16,408 bases of DNA, taken from positions 1 through 16,408 of the forward strand of contig JBBQVS010000086.1 of assembly GCA_038211295.1 (NCBI GenBank). Direction: 5' to 3'. The stretch's first letter is position 1. The number at the start of each line of letters is the position of its first letter. A model generated the notes under the pieces. It was not told the DNA's origin. It searched no databases and was given only the letters and a program-made list of their open reading frames with translations. The translations under genes and the position numbers were made by a program. Below are positions 1 through 7,789 of the stretch, in pieces. The stretch comes from JBBQVS01 sp038211295. GTDB taxonomy: Bacteria; Chloroflexota; Ktedonobacteria; Ktedonobacterales; Ktedonobacteraceae.

Positions 1-22
1 TGTCGGGATTGGGATGCTGGGC

Positions 23-102
23 GGGGCAACCCCAGCTTGGCGGGGGTTGCCCGGGCCTGGCTGTGTTGCCCGCGCCATGCTGGCTTGCCTCACGCGCCAT
101 GC
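23..102. repeat. G+C-rich intergenic repeat, copy A
   Basis: A 10-bp perfect inverted repeat (GGGCAACCCC at 24-33, GGGGTTGCCC at 43-52, 9-nt loop) is followed by CGCCATGC (73-80), CTCAC (89-93) and GCGCCATGC (94-102). The same ordered words recur at 14033-14057 next to another G+C-rich hairpin. Both copies lie just beyond the 3' end of a minus-strand gene, here nurA. There is no T tract on either strand, so it is not an obvious rho-independent terminator. I infer a dispersed, REP-like intergenic element; only two copies can be seen here. Confidence 0.4.
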
Positions 103-106
103 GCTG

Positions 107-1378
107 TTACCTTCTTCTTCCCTTGCTTTGTGATTTTGTGGAAAAGACGAACTTGCCCCCCTGTTTTTCAACAAAAGCTTTGAAGTGTGCGTAGAATTCT
201 TCGCGATCTTGCATGGTGATAACCGATACTGCGTCCGCCGTCTCAATCGCATAAGGGTAGCCATTGCCCGCGATAACTTCGGCACGGACAACATCCATCA
301 CTGCATCCAACACGCCATCATCAATCATCCAGCGTGGAAACTCAAGGCGGGCGGGTGGTAGTTTGGCGGTGGTCTGCAAATAGCAAAACGCGACGCTTTC
401 ACGGTAGAGGCCGTAGCTTTGCAGAATATCACCACGCGCGCAAATCAGCGCAGGTGTGCGATCCCCCCATTGTAACTGTCCGCTCCATAGGAGCGCGTCG
501 TGTATCTTCTTGGTGTCGCGGAGTACAGGGTTGGGCTTTGTCTCGTCCAGGCGGCGTAGCATCGTGATAATGTCGCGTGCGTAACTGGTATCGATATAGG
601 CCACCAGTGGGACGCGCAACCGTTCCGACGTTTCGAGTAGCGAGATTGCCGCGTTGATATAAGCTTCACGGTAAGGATTAGGCATTGTCAGAGCGAACGA
701 GACGACGAGTGAGCCATCGAAGAAAACAACGGGACTGTGCGCGGGATCGTCCATCCGCCGTGCATCGACGCACTGCTCCATCTGCGTACACAGCGTCTCG
801 ACCTCCAGTAGATGACGGCGCATCGTTACCATCATCTCCGAATACGGGTAGCCATCCTGTTCGCTCTTCTCACTTTGTGCGTTTTTCTGTTCTTCTGCTA
901 TCTCGTCAGGCGACAAAACTTCCATTCGCACATCTTTGGTATACGGGCGACCCTTCGCGTGTGGGTTAGCGAAGAAGCCAACTTGTATCAACGCGACTGG
1001 AATTGACGCATCACGCCAGGGCATGAGCTGACTCCCGTCAACCGCGAGCGTCGTCACATCCTCGATACACTCGGCCCATTGTCGCGCCTGCTCGTGATTG
1101 GCAAACTCGGCACCGAAGGGAAAGATTGGCCCATGATAGTGCTGCTGTTCGGCGTTGAGGAGCCAACGGTCAACTTCAAGCGTTGGACGCGCACCCGCCG
1201 TTCCCATGCCGTCCGGTGGCAGCGCGAAATCAAGCTGGTCGCTGGACGCGTACTCCTGATAAAGTGTTTCAAGAACATGCTGATACAGCTTGAGTTGGTC
1301 GCTAAATGAGCCATCGTAGAGCGCGAATTGCGTGCGTTTAGCGTTGAGTGCCGCCTGTAGTTTTCCTTTATGAAGCAT
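107..1378 (-). CDS. nurA: NurA-domain nuclease
   Basis: A 423-aa protein of the NurA family, nucleases that resect DNA ends, known best from archaea where they work with HerA and Rad50-Mre11. The sequence shows two Asp-Gly-Ser motifs typical of the family, LAVDGSQ (D114) and FFDGSL (D221), an Asp in YIDTSYARD (D263), and the C-terminal YPYAIETAD block (374-382) that carries late active-site residues in this family. The reading frame is open further upstream to 1513, but the chosen ATG at 1378 overlaps the rad50-like stop by 11 bases, has AGGA upstream inside rad50, and begins an N-terminus (MLHKGKL) that looks like a real start; the longer version would be buried in the rad50 gene. Coupled expression with the rad50-like ATPase supports a joint role in double-strand break processing. 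No HerA or Mre11 gene is visible. Family is fairly certain; exact polarity and substrate are not. Confidence 0.87.
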   Translation of the reverse strand: MLHKGKLQAALNAKRTQFALYDGSFSDQLKLYQHVLETLYQEYASSDQLDFALPPDGMGTAGARPTLEVDRWLLNAEQQHYHGPIFPFGAEFANHEQARQWAECIEDVTTLAVDGSQLMPWRDASIPVALIQVGFFANPHAKGRPYTKDVRMEVLSPDEIAEEQKNAQSEKSEQDGYPYSEMMVTMRRHLLEVETLCTQMEQCVDARRMDDPAHSPVVFFDGSLVVSFALTMPNPYREAYINAAISLLETSERLRVPLVAYIDTSYARDIITMLRRLDETKPNPVLRDTKKIHDALLWSGQLQWGDRTPALICARGDILQSYGLYRESVAFCYLQTTAKLPPARLEFPRWMIDDGVLDAVMDVVRAEVIAGNGYPYAIETADAVSVITMQDREEFYAHFKAFVEKQGGKFVFSTKSQSKGRRR

Positions 1379-4300
1379 AGTTAAGCAACCGTTCCTGTTG
1401 TGCCTCTTCGTCTGAAATAATGCGTGTCTCACCGTGTTCTTTTGAGAGGCGCACAATACTGTCCAGTCCCTGCTCGAATGTATCGTCATGACTAATAACC
1501 AGCAACTGGTCAAAGCCGCGCACCCGCCGTATCTGTTCCGCGAGGTTCATACGCCGCATCTCGTCCATATTTTGCGTTGGCTCATCGAAGAAGGCGAGAT
1601 TGAGCGTCGAGAGCTTTTTGAGTAGTGCCAGACGAATTGCGAGGGCCGCGCTCATCTGCTCACCGCCGCTCAGCTGGGCAAAGGTACGGTTTGTGCTTTG
1701 ACGCCGCAGCACGATCTCATAATCGTTCTGCCACGAGAGTTGCGCGGTACGGTCTCCCATAATCTCGCCAAAGATGCGATTCGCCTCAGCAGAAATATCG
1801 CTCAACATCGCCTTCAAAACGTGGGGCGCGGCCTCCTTGATGTAGCCTCGAAACTGCGTCATCATCGTGTTCAGGTCCTCTAGTGTCTGCTTCTCTCTCT
1901 GGGCAAGTTCTAATTCCTGCAAAAACACCTCCGCCTGCGCGATCTGCGCTCGGAGCTTATCCATATCTTCTTGATTGCGGTCAAGCTCCCCCTGTAGCGT
2001 CGCCAGGTCTTTCTTCAAACGGTCAATCTCCGTCTGTGCCGCGACGAGTTCCTCTTGCCGAAACGCGGCATCCGCTTCGTGAAACGCGTCTGCGGCGGCT
2101 TGCATATTCATTAAGGCTTGTTCTGTCTGCTGTCGCTGTCTACTATAGACATGCTCACGCTCTGGCAGTAAACGCGCTATATCCTCGTTTCTCAGGTAAT
2201 TTTGATGTCCGTGCTGGCTACTCAAGCGCACCGCTTCTTGCTGCATAAGCGCGTTATCAAGCTCTGCGTACTGTGCTAGTTTTCCATTGAGTACCTGCAT
2301 CTGTTGTACTGTCACTTGCAAACGCTGCCCCTGCGCCTGCAACGCCTCTATAAATGTACCCTCTTGTCCAATAACATGCTGTTGCGCCCTACTTTGTGAA
2401 CGAGGGTCTTTGAGCGTGGTCAACGCGTCCTCTGTCTGCTTGAGGAGAACATCACTTCCTTTAAGTCCGGCGAGACGCGCACGCAATACTTCCAGGTCGG
2501 CCTCTCCTTTCTGTATTTGCTCTTTGTAGACAAGTATCTGTGTACACAAACCGGGTAACTCTCGCACCTGTTCATCGGCCTTTTTGCTCTCGTCATAGCT
2601 CTTTCGAGCGTCGTGTAACGCTTCCTCTACCGCTTTGAGCGCATCCAACTCTCCTAAGATAGTTTCCACGTCACGTTCAAGCTGCTTGATAGAACGGGTC
2701 GCGCTTTCTATCTGCTCGTTATAACTCTCGCGCCGCTCGCTATAGAGTCCTACTTGACTCAACCACTCCACATACTTCTCAATCTGCTTCTCGCGTTGCG
2801 TAACTCCCGCCTGTTGCACCTCAACCATCGCAAGCTCTTGCTGCTCTGTTGTCAATAAGCCACTAAAGTACGCTTCTAGGCTCACCTGCCCCCGCCCCTT
2901 GATGTTCAAACACGACTCATGTAGTAGAGGACATTGCCCCCCAGCAGACTGCGTCCGCGACTTGCTATAGCCCTCAATATTGCCCTCAAGCCGATTTTGC
3001 CGCGCGGTCAATGTCGCCCGTTGTGCCAGTAACGACGGCATCTCTTCGGCTTCCTGCCGATGTTCCTCTATTTTCTCGATGCTGCTCTTGACTTTACGCA
3101 ACTTGTCGAGCAGTGCGTCGCGGTCACGCTGTTTACTGGCAAGGTCATCACGCTTACCCCGCACCAGCTGCTGTTTACTGCGTTGCTCCGCGCTACGGAC
3201 GCGTAACTGACTGAGAGTCTCGCTCCATTCATGAACGTGTTCCGCGAGTGCTTGCAACGGCTCAATCTCGCTGATGCGTTGCTGCGTATTCTTCTGCCCG
3301 TCTCTATAAGTGTCTATCGTCTTACGAAGGCGCAGACCCTCTTCCATCACTATTGTATATTGAGTCACTTTGTCGCGCAACTCATCACGTTGCTTCTCTA
3401 AATTGCCCTGTTGCTCAACCAGTGGCGCGAGCACCACGACCCGTTGCCGCGCCGTGGCAACCTCTTCCAAGCGTTGGCGTAGCCCACGTTGCATGGTCTC
3501 AATCTCAACCTTTTCTGTGTCCAGATGCGCCTGTTGCTCACGAAGCTGTGCGCGTTGCAGCTCACTTTTGCGTAAAGCCAGCAACGTCCACTCTGCCTGT
3601 TGATAGCGATGGAAATCGTCAAAACTTGACTGCACGATATCCTGTGCGCTCTGTGCCTCTTGCAACAGCTTTTTATCGCGCTCAAGCAGCGACTGCGCGT
3701 TCGCGTGTGCCATCTGGCTCGTCTCAAACCGTTGCTTCAGTCGCTCCAACTGGTGTTTTTGCTCGGTGAGTGTGGTGAGCCACGCCTGATTTTCCAAAAG
3801 CTGCTGCGACCACAATGTCTGGTCGCGTCGCTGGTGTTCATCGCGACCCTGAATACTCCTAAGCTGTGCATACCATGTGTCCAGATCATCTGTTTTAAAT
3901 ACTAGTTCGTTGATTTTGAGTTGCTGCGTCTGAATTTGCTCTTTATAGAAGTGTTGCGATTGTAAAAGGTATTCGGCGGACGTTTTATAGTCCTCGATCT
4001 GAAGCAGGGCATCAAACGTCTTTTTGCGATTGCCGGGCGTCTCAAGAAAAATAGCGGTAAATGTCCCCTGCGGTACGCCAAGGGCATCTTTGAAAAGCGA
4101 CTCAAGTGGACGTTCGCGGTCAATCCCAAAAAGGTCGTGCAGGCGATCCTGCATGTCGGCTCCCTGCTCCAGGCGTTCGGTTGACTCTTCATCCGTCATA
4201 AACCAGCGTGCGCCACTGCCGCAGCGTCGCTCGACGGTATAGGGACGATCATCGCTGCCAAGCAGACGAATAACGACGCGTCCATATTTTTCGCCCTCGC

Positions 4301-4478
4301 GCACAAATTGATCCTGTTTATATGGCAGATGGTTGAATAGGGCATAGCCAATCGCTTCAACGAGCGTCGTTTTACCCGCGCCGTTGGAGCCACTAATGGC
4401 GGTCGTGCCGCGCCTAAAATCAATCTCGACCTTTTTATAACTCTTGATATTCTCCAACTCAATGCGTGTAATGAGCAT
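1368..4478 (-). CDS. rad50: Rad50/SbcC-like SMC-family ATPase
   Basis: A 1036-aa ABC-type ATPase with the split architecture of Rad50/SbcC proteins, which tether and process broken DNA. The N-terminal Walker A is GSNGAGKTT (30-38). Long Gln/Glu/Arg-rich coiled coils follow, broken near the exact middle by a hook. The C-terminal lobe has the signature LSGGEQ (936-941) and Walker B LAFFDEP (D965, E966), then an H-loop-like VISHDD. The hook is CPLLHESC (C516 and C523), a CX6C spacing rather than the usual CPXC. The frame is open to 4517, but the ATG at 4478 gives the family-typical start MLITRIELENIKSYK and has GGAAGG 9 nt upstream. It is the first gene of an apparent operon with nurA, transcribed from an extended -10 promoter about 120 bases upstream. 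A companion mre11/sbcD gene, usually adjacent, is not next to it here. The alternative name would be SbcC. Confidence 0.92.
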   Translation of the reverse strand: MLITRIELENIKSYKKVEIDFRRGTTAISGSNGAGKTTLVEAIGYALFNHLPYKQDQFVREGEKYGRVVIRLLGSDDRPYTVERRCGSGARWFMTDEESTERLEQGADMQDRLHDLFGIDRERPLESLFKDALGVPQGTFTAIFLETPGNRKKTFDALLQIEDYKTSAEYLLQSQHFYKEQIQTQQLKINELVFKTDDLDTWYAQLRSIQGRDEHQRRDQTLWSQQLLENQAWLTTLTEQKHQLERLKQRFETSQMAHANAQSLLERDKKLLQEAQSAQDIVQSSFDDFHRYQQAEWTLLALRKSELQRAQLREQQAHLDTEKVEIETMQRGLRQRLEEVATARQRVVVLAPLVEQQGNLEKQRDELRDKVTQYTIVMEEGLRLRKTIDTYRDGQKNTQQRISEIEPLQALAEHVHEWSETLSQLRVRSAEQRSKQQLVRGKRDDLASKQRDRDALLDKLRKVKSSIEKIEEHRQEAEEMPSLLAQRATLTARQNRLEGNIEGYSKSRTQSAGGQCPLLHESCLNIKGRGQVSLEAYFSGLLTTEQQELAMVEVQQAGVTQREKQIEKYVEWLSQVGLYSERRESYNEQIESATRSIKQLERDVETILGELDALKAVEEALHDARKSYDESKKADEQVRELPGLCTQILVYKEQIQKGEADLEVLRARLAGLKGSDVLLKQTEDALTTLKDPRSQSRAQQHVIGQEGTFIEALQAQGQRLQVTVQQMQVLNGKLAQYAELDNALMQQEAVRLSSQHGHQNYLRNEDIARLLPEREHVYSRQRQQTEQALMNMQAAADAFHEADAAFRQEELVAAQTEIDRLKKDLATLQGELDRNQEDMDKLRAQIAQAEVFLQELELAQREKQTLEDLNTMMTQFRGYIKEAAPHVLKAMLSDISAEANRIFGEIMGDRTAQLSWQNDYEIVLRRQSTNRTFAQLSGGEQMSAALAIRLALLKKLSTLNLAFFDEPTQNMDEMRRMNLAEQIRRVRGFDQLLVISHDDTFEQGLDSIVRLSKEHGETRIISDEEAQQERLLNYAS

Positions 4479-4595
4479 AAGAATGAACCTTCCCGCATAT
4501 GTATGTGCACGGCCCAACGACTCGTGCGAAAATAGCTAGACTCTCCCAATGTATTATTCCCCTTACGGAGCGTAAAAGTGGAAATAGGCACCCTG

Positions 4596-4623
4596 ATTAT
4601 AGCATGGTTGCCTCGAAAGGCAA
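4596..4623 (-). promoter_or_regulatory. Promoter of rad50-nurA
   Basis: On the minus strand TTGCCT (4618-4623) is followed after 16 nt by TATAAT (4596-4601), preceded by TG-n, an extended -10. It would start RNA near 4589 and leave a leader of about 110 nt before the rad50-like ATG. The -35 half lies in a small palindrome, TTGCCT-CGAA-AGGCAA at 4608-4623, that could be an operator; that role is inference. Confidence 0.65.
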
Positions 4624-4641
4624 TCTCTCTGCGTACTCATA

Positions 4642-4664
4642 TATAATAGAAAGAAAAAGAGGAG
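4642..4664 (+). promoter_or_regulatory. -10 element and ribosome site of crotonase gene
   Basis: A perfect TATAAT at 4642-4647 lies 26 nt before the start codon, and AGAGGAG at 4658-4664 is placed 9 nt upstream of the ATG. No convincing -35 hexamer sits 16-18 nt upstream, so the promoter may be weak or activator-dependent. Confidence 0.45.
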
Positions 4665-4673
4665 CTACCAATT

Positions 4674-5471
4674 ATGGCGGAACAAGAGGACGCGACACAG
4701 GATCAGGGAACGGTTTTGTTAGAACAGGTAGGGACGGTGGCAACGCTCACCCTTTCTCGCCCTGATGTGCTGAACGCTCTGACATTGGAGATGTATCAGC
4801 AACTGGAAGAACACCTGCACACGCTCGAAGATGATGAGCAGACGCGCGTTGTGGTCTTGCGTGGTGCAGGCAAAGCCTTTGCCGCCGGAACAGACATACC
4901 ATACTTTCAAGGCTTCACCGCCGAGGATGGCCTTGCGTATGAGCAGATCATGGAAGCGATTATCGAACGACTCTACCTTTTTCCTAAGCCAACGCTTGCC
5001 GCTGTGCATGGGTACGCGGTTGGTGCCGGTATCCTGCTGGCCTCCGTGTGCGACTTGCGGTATGCGTCCACATCCGCCCGTTTTGGCCTACCGATTGGTC
5101 GCACGTTGGGTAATTGCTTGAGCATAAAAAATTATCGCCACGTCGCCGAAGCCTTTGGCACCATGCGAACGAAAGAAATGCTGTTCACGGGACGGTTGCT
5201 CTCCGCCGAGGACGCACTGCACTGTAACTATCTGACTGCGCTGGTAGACGAGGAGCAACTTTTCCCTCACGTGCTGGATATTGCTCAACAGATCAGTACA
5301 ATGGCTCCGCTAACCATACTCGGCACAAAAGAGGCCCACCGCCGTTTGAGTAAAGAGCAGACGGAGCCAGCGTTTGACGACATCCTCACCCGCATGTATG
5401 CAAGTTCAGATTTCGCGGAAGGAGTTCGCGCTTATAACGAGAAGCGCAAACCTCTCTGGACAGGAAAATAG
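4674..5471 (+). CDS. Crotonase-family protein (enoyl-CoA hydratase/isomerase-like)
   Basis: A 265-aa crotonase-superfamily protein; length and layout match single-domain enoyl-CoA hydratases and isomerases, which act on acyl-CoA thioesters. Visible hallmarks are the first oxyanion-hole region AFAAGTDI (68-75), the second at HGYAVGAG (112-119), CDLRYAS, and a C-terminal end GVRAYNEKRKPLWTGK typical of the family. The two glutamates that do hydration in rat enoyl-CoA hydratase (E144, E164) align with L121 (in GAGILLAS) and I141 (in FGLPI), so it probably is not a classical hydratase. An isomerase, hydrolase, decarboxylase or another crotonase reaction is possible. The ATG is set by AGAGGAG upstream. 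It is divergent from rad50-nurA and its stop is 7 bases from that of the converging isomerase-like gene, with no hairpin terminator between them. Confidence 0.88.
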   Translation: MAEQEDATQDQGTVLLEQVGTVATLTLSRPDVLNALTLEMYQQLEEHLHTLEDDEQTRVVVLRGAGKAFAAGTDIPYFQGFTAEDGLAYEQIMEAIIERLYLFPKPTLAAVHGYAVGAGILLASVCDLRYASTSARFGLPIGRTLGNCLSIKNYRHVAEAFGTMRTKEMLFTGRLLSAEDALHCNYLTALVDEEQLFPHVLDIAQQISTMAPLTILGTKEAHRRLSKEQTEPAFDDILTRMYASSDFAEGVRAYNEKRKPLWTGK

Positions 5472-5478
5472 GCGGTTT

Positions 5479-6219
5479 CTACAGCGTTCTCAGGTTTTCC
5501 AGCGAACGTTTCGCGCTTTCGAGCGAGGGCATCGCTGGTTTGTCATTTTCGACGATGAAGAACTGCGTGCCACCACCATGCGCGGCCTGAATAATGCCAG
5601 CGATGTCAAGCGTCCCATCCCCCACTTCTGCGAACGAACGTTCGGGCGTCATATCTTTGAGATGAATAAGCGGAATACGTGTACCGTGTTTTTGTAGGAA
5701 GTGCAGGGGATCGACGCCCGCATATGCCGACCAGTAGATATCAAATTCCAACTTGACGAGTGACGGGTCAGTCTCCGCGAGAAAAATGTCCATTGGCGTC
5801 TTCCCATCCTCCTGAGCAAACTCGAAGTCGTGGTTGTGGTAGCAAAAGGTAATTCCCCCTGCCTTACACTTCTGACCAAATGCATTGAGACGCGGAGCAA
5901 GCTGACGAAACGCGGCAATAGTACGTTGCTCAGGAATGAGCCACGGTAGCACAAGATACGCGCAACCGAGTTCGTGACAGGTGGCTATCTCCTGCTCTAT
6001 ATCTTGTTCAAGAGCCTGCAAAGCGACATGCGTGGCGTCCGCTCGTAGTTTGGTCTCGGTGAGTAGTGTCTTGAGTTCCCGCGCCGTGAGACCGCCATAG
6101 CCCGAAAACTCGACGCCGGGATAGCCCATAGCTGCGACCTTCCGAAGCGTCCCTGCGAAATCACGCGCCATTTCATCGCGCACTGTGTACAATTCGAGAG
6201 CTACCGATGCAATGTCCAT
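5479..6219 (-). CDS. Sugar phosphate isomerase/epimerase-like TIM-barrel protein
   Basis: A 246-aa protein of the xylose isomerase-like TIM-barrel superfamily (AP endonuclease family 2 fold), whose members isomerise or epimerise sugars such as inositol derivatives or keto sugars using a divalent metal. Characteristic strands and metal ligands are visible: GVEFSGYGG (E37), FCYHNHDFEF (H128, H130), KLEFDIYW (E158, D160), PLIHLKDM (H186, D188) and FIVEND (E224), in the normal order for this fold. The ATG has AAGGAG 8 nt upstream, so the start is secure. There is no signal peptide, so it should be cytosolic. No neighbouring sugar transporter or dehydrogenase indicates the substrate. Specific activity cannot be read from the sequence. 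Confidence 0.85.
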   Translation of the reverse strand: MDIASVALELYTVRDEMARDFAGTLRKVAAMGYPGVEFSGYGGLTARELKTLLTETKLRADATHVALQALEQDIEQEIATCHELGCAYLVLPWLIPEQRTIAAFRQLAPRLNAFGQKCKAGGITFCYHNHDFEFAQEDGKTPMDIFLAETDPSLVKLEFDIYWSAYAGVDPLHFLQKHGTRIPLIHLKDMTPERSFAEVGDGTLDIAGIIQAAHGGGTQFFIVENDKPAMPSLESAKRSLENLRTL

Positions 6220-6734
6220 GAGAAAATACTCCTTCTCGTCTTTTGTTCAAACATCTATTTCATAGCTTTTCGGCTAGAAGTACCGCAAATATATAGTATC
6301 ACTTTCATCATTCAAAGGCGACAAAAATACTGTCTTATTTTTATGACAAAAGTACCACATATACATACATTCTTGTACATTCTTTTGTTCGGAGGACGTG
6401 TAACTATCTTTTTCCCCCGAAGAGTCTCTCAAAAGGCTTGAGAGCAGTGATGACGCATAGGTGAGTATGAATAGACACGGCTACATTTGTCATCATTGTA
6501 TAAAAATTATGTGAATATTGGCAATGTCCATATGAATATTCTATTAAAAAAGTTTAAATATGTAAAAATAACTACGAAAGCACTGGACAAGAAATGTATT
6601 TTCGTGCATACTATAAATGTGGCTTGTAGAGGATGTTGCAACAAGTATAAAACATTGTAGTGACAAACTTGAATATATGCCACCATATACAAAATAAAAA
6701 TCGTTTAGATCGCACAGTAGGAAGGGAAAAGACC
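6220..6734. other. A+T-rich intergenic region
   Basis: No credible gene is seen. It separates the divergent isomerase-like gene and the small 76-aa gene. It contains a 7-bp hairpin CTCTCAA-AAGGC-TTGAGAG (6426-6444) without a T tract, and a possible plus-strand promoter TGGACA (6584-6589) with CATACT 17 nt later (6607-6612) that could serve the small gene. The short open frames here lack ribosome sites and look random. Confidence 0.5.
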
Positions 6735-6965
6735 ATGCTTGAAGCTCAAAAGCAACGGAGCGAGGTTGCACGACTGCTATCACAGATTAGTGCAGAGTAT
6801 GAAGCAGCGCAATACGGAATGTCGGGCCTGGCTTATGGAAGCGCCAAGCACGAGTTCATCAACGCGCGTATGGAAAATATGGGGCAGATACACACGCAGT
6901 TACAGGCGTTGGTGGGAGATGTTGCGATTGCGATGATCGCCGACCAGTTAAATAATACACACTAG
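6735..6965 (+). CDS. Small hypothetical protein (76 aa)
   Basis: Not recognised with certainty. The ATG at 6735 is preceded by GGAAGGG (about 8-9 nt spacing), better than the in-frame upstream start at 6660, which lacks a ribosome site. The protein MLEAQKQRSEVARLLS... is predicted to be mainly helical, with two amphipathic helices separated by a Gly-rich turn (GMSGLAYGSAKHEF) and no Cys, membrane segment or signal peptide. It stands alone between an A+T-rich gap and the IS607-type element. Its good ribosome site and ordinary coding composition suggest a real gene. The acidic/helical pattern would suit a small protein-interaction module, but no function is assigned. Confidence 0.65.
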   Translation: MLEAQKQRSEVARLLSQISAEYEAAQYGMSGLAYGSAKHEFINARMENMGQIHTQLQALVGDVAIAMIADQLNNTH

Positions 6966-7018
6966 CAATACAAGTGTTTAGCATTGTGTAACAGAATGAC
7001 ACCTCGGCGAGTACAAAG

Positions 7019-7081
7019 AAGTCGCCTCTCTTAGATATAGCGGTAGTACAATATTAGTACCGTATATGAGAGGGGCGATTT
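7019..7081. terminator. Nested hairpin structure, possible bidirectional terminator
   Basis: An outer stem pairs AAGTCGCCTCTC (7019-7030) with GAGAGGGGCGATTT (7068-7081), about 12 bp with a 2-nt bulge. Inside it CGGTA (7041-7045) pairs with TACCG (7058-7062). It lies 54 bases after the small gene and 118 bases before tnpA. Only a weak T-rich run (TTTCCGTCTTTG) follows. It may terminate the small gene's transcript or be part of the left end of the IS element. Confidence 0.45.
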
Positions 7082-7163
7082 CCGTCTTTGTCTGCTCTAC
7101 ATACGTTGTCTTGAAACTATTGCAATAGGTATTATAAACATTCCCTGAATTTCTAGCGTATCC

Positions 7164-7192
7164 CTGATAATCCTTATTTATTCTGCTATAAT
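7164..7192 (+). promoter_or_regulatory. Promoter of tnpA, leaderless
   Basis: CTGATA (7164-7169) and a perfect TATAAT (7187-7192) are separated by 17 nt. The -10 ends only 6 nt before the ATG at 7199, so the expected start of the RNA falls on the start codon itself. No Shine-Dalgarno sequence is present, consistent with a leaderless message. Confidence 0.6.
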
Positions 7193-7198
7193 CTGCAT

Positions 7199-7789
7199 AT
7201 GAAGTTAAGTGAGTATGCAAAACAACAAGGTGTGCGCTATGAAACCGCGTGGCGATGGTTCCAAGAGGGAAAAATCAAAGGACATCGTGTCGGAGCGCAT
7301 ACCATTATGATTGACGAAGGGATTGAAGTACCCCCTACGGCTCAACAGAAAGTCGCGGTCTATGCGCGTGTTTCCTCTGCTGAGAATAAACTAAACCTTG
7401 ACAGTCAAGCAGAGCGATTAGTTGCCTACTGCATGGCCAAAGGCTATCAAGTTTCAAAGGTGGTTAAGGAAGTCGGGTCAGGTGTCAATGATGCACGTCC
7501 TAAGTTCTTGTCTCTTTTAGAGGATACCAGCATCACTACGATTGTGGTTGAGCACAAGGATAGGGCTAGCCGCTTCGGTGTCAGATACATTGACTCTCTG
7601 CTGAGAGTACAGGGCCGTTCACTAGAGATTGTCAACCTCTCTGAGAACGGGACAGAAGACATGTTAGCAGACGTAACGTCAATCATTTACTCGTTCTGTG
7701 CGCGTCTCTATGGACAAAGACGTGCCACACGCAAAACGGAAACCATTGTCAAGCGGTTATCAGCAAAGGATGAGGAAGAATGCAATTAG
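7199..7789 (+). CDS. tnpA: IS607-family serine recombinase transposase TnpA
   Basis: A 196-aa protein with the IS607 architecture: an N-terminal MerR-like helix-turn-helix (MKLSEYAKQQGVRYETAWRW, residues 1-20, continuing to about 45), followed by a small serine-recombinase catalytic domain. The catalytic serine is S59 in VYARVSS, with R57 beside it; further active-site arginines lie in EHKDRASRFG (R122, R125). The family moves a circular dsDNA intermediate through synaptic serine recombinase tetramers with little target specificity. The ATG follows a promoter so closely that the mRNA seems leaderless. The 3' end overlaps tnpB by 10 bases, implying translational coupling. The length is close to that of typical IS607 TnpA (about 200 aa), so it is probably intact. 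Confidence 0.93.
   Translation: MKLSEYAKQQGVRYETAWRWFQEGKIKGHRVGAHTIMIDEGIEVPPTAQQKVAVYARVSSAENKLNLDSQAERLVAYCMAKGYQVSKVVKEVGSGVNDARPKFLSLLEDTSITTIVVEHKDRASRFGVRYIDSLLRVQGRSLEIVNLSENGTEDMLADVTSIIYSFCARLYGQRRATRKTETIVKRLSAKDEEECN

Noticed and set aside
9..194. Plus-strand open frame at the window's left edge
   Set aside because: It lies over the repeat copy A and antisense to the nurA 3' end, has no ribosome site and a low-complexity composition.
1379..1513. N-terminal extension of the nurA open frame
   Set aside because: It would lie inside the rad50-like coding sequence and the extension has no family resemblance; the ATG at 1378 is a better start.
3353..3769. 138-aa plus-strand frame within rad50
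   Set aside because: It is a shadow of the rad50-like gene, whose coiled-coil coding is open on several frames.
4499..4765. Small plus-strand frame spanning the rad50 promoter and crotonase start
   Set aside because: It runs across the promoter palindrome and out of frame into the crotonase gene with no domain match.
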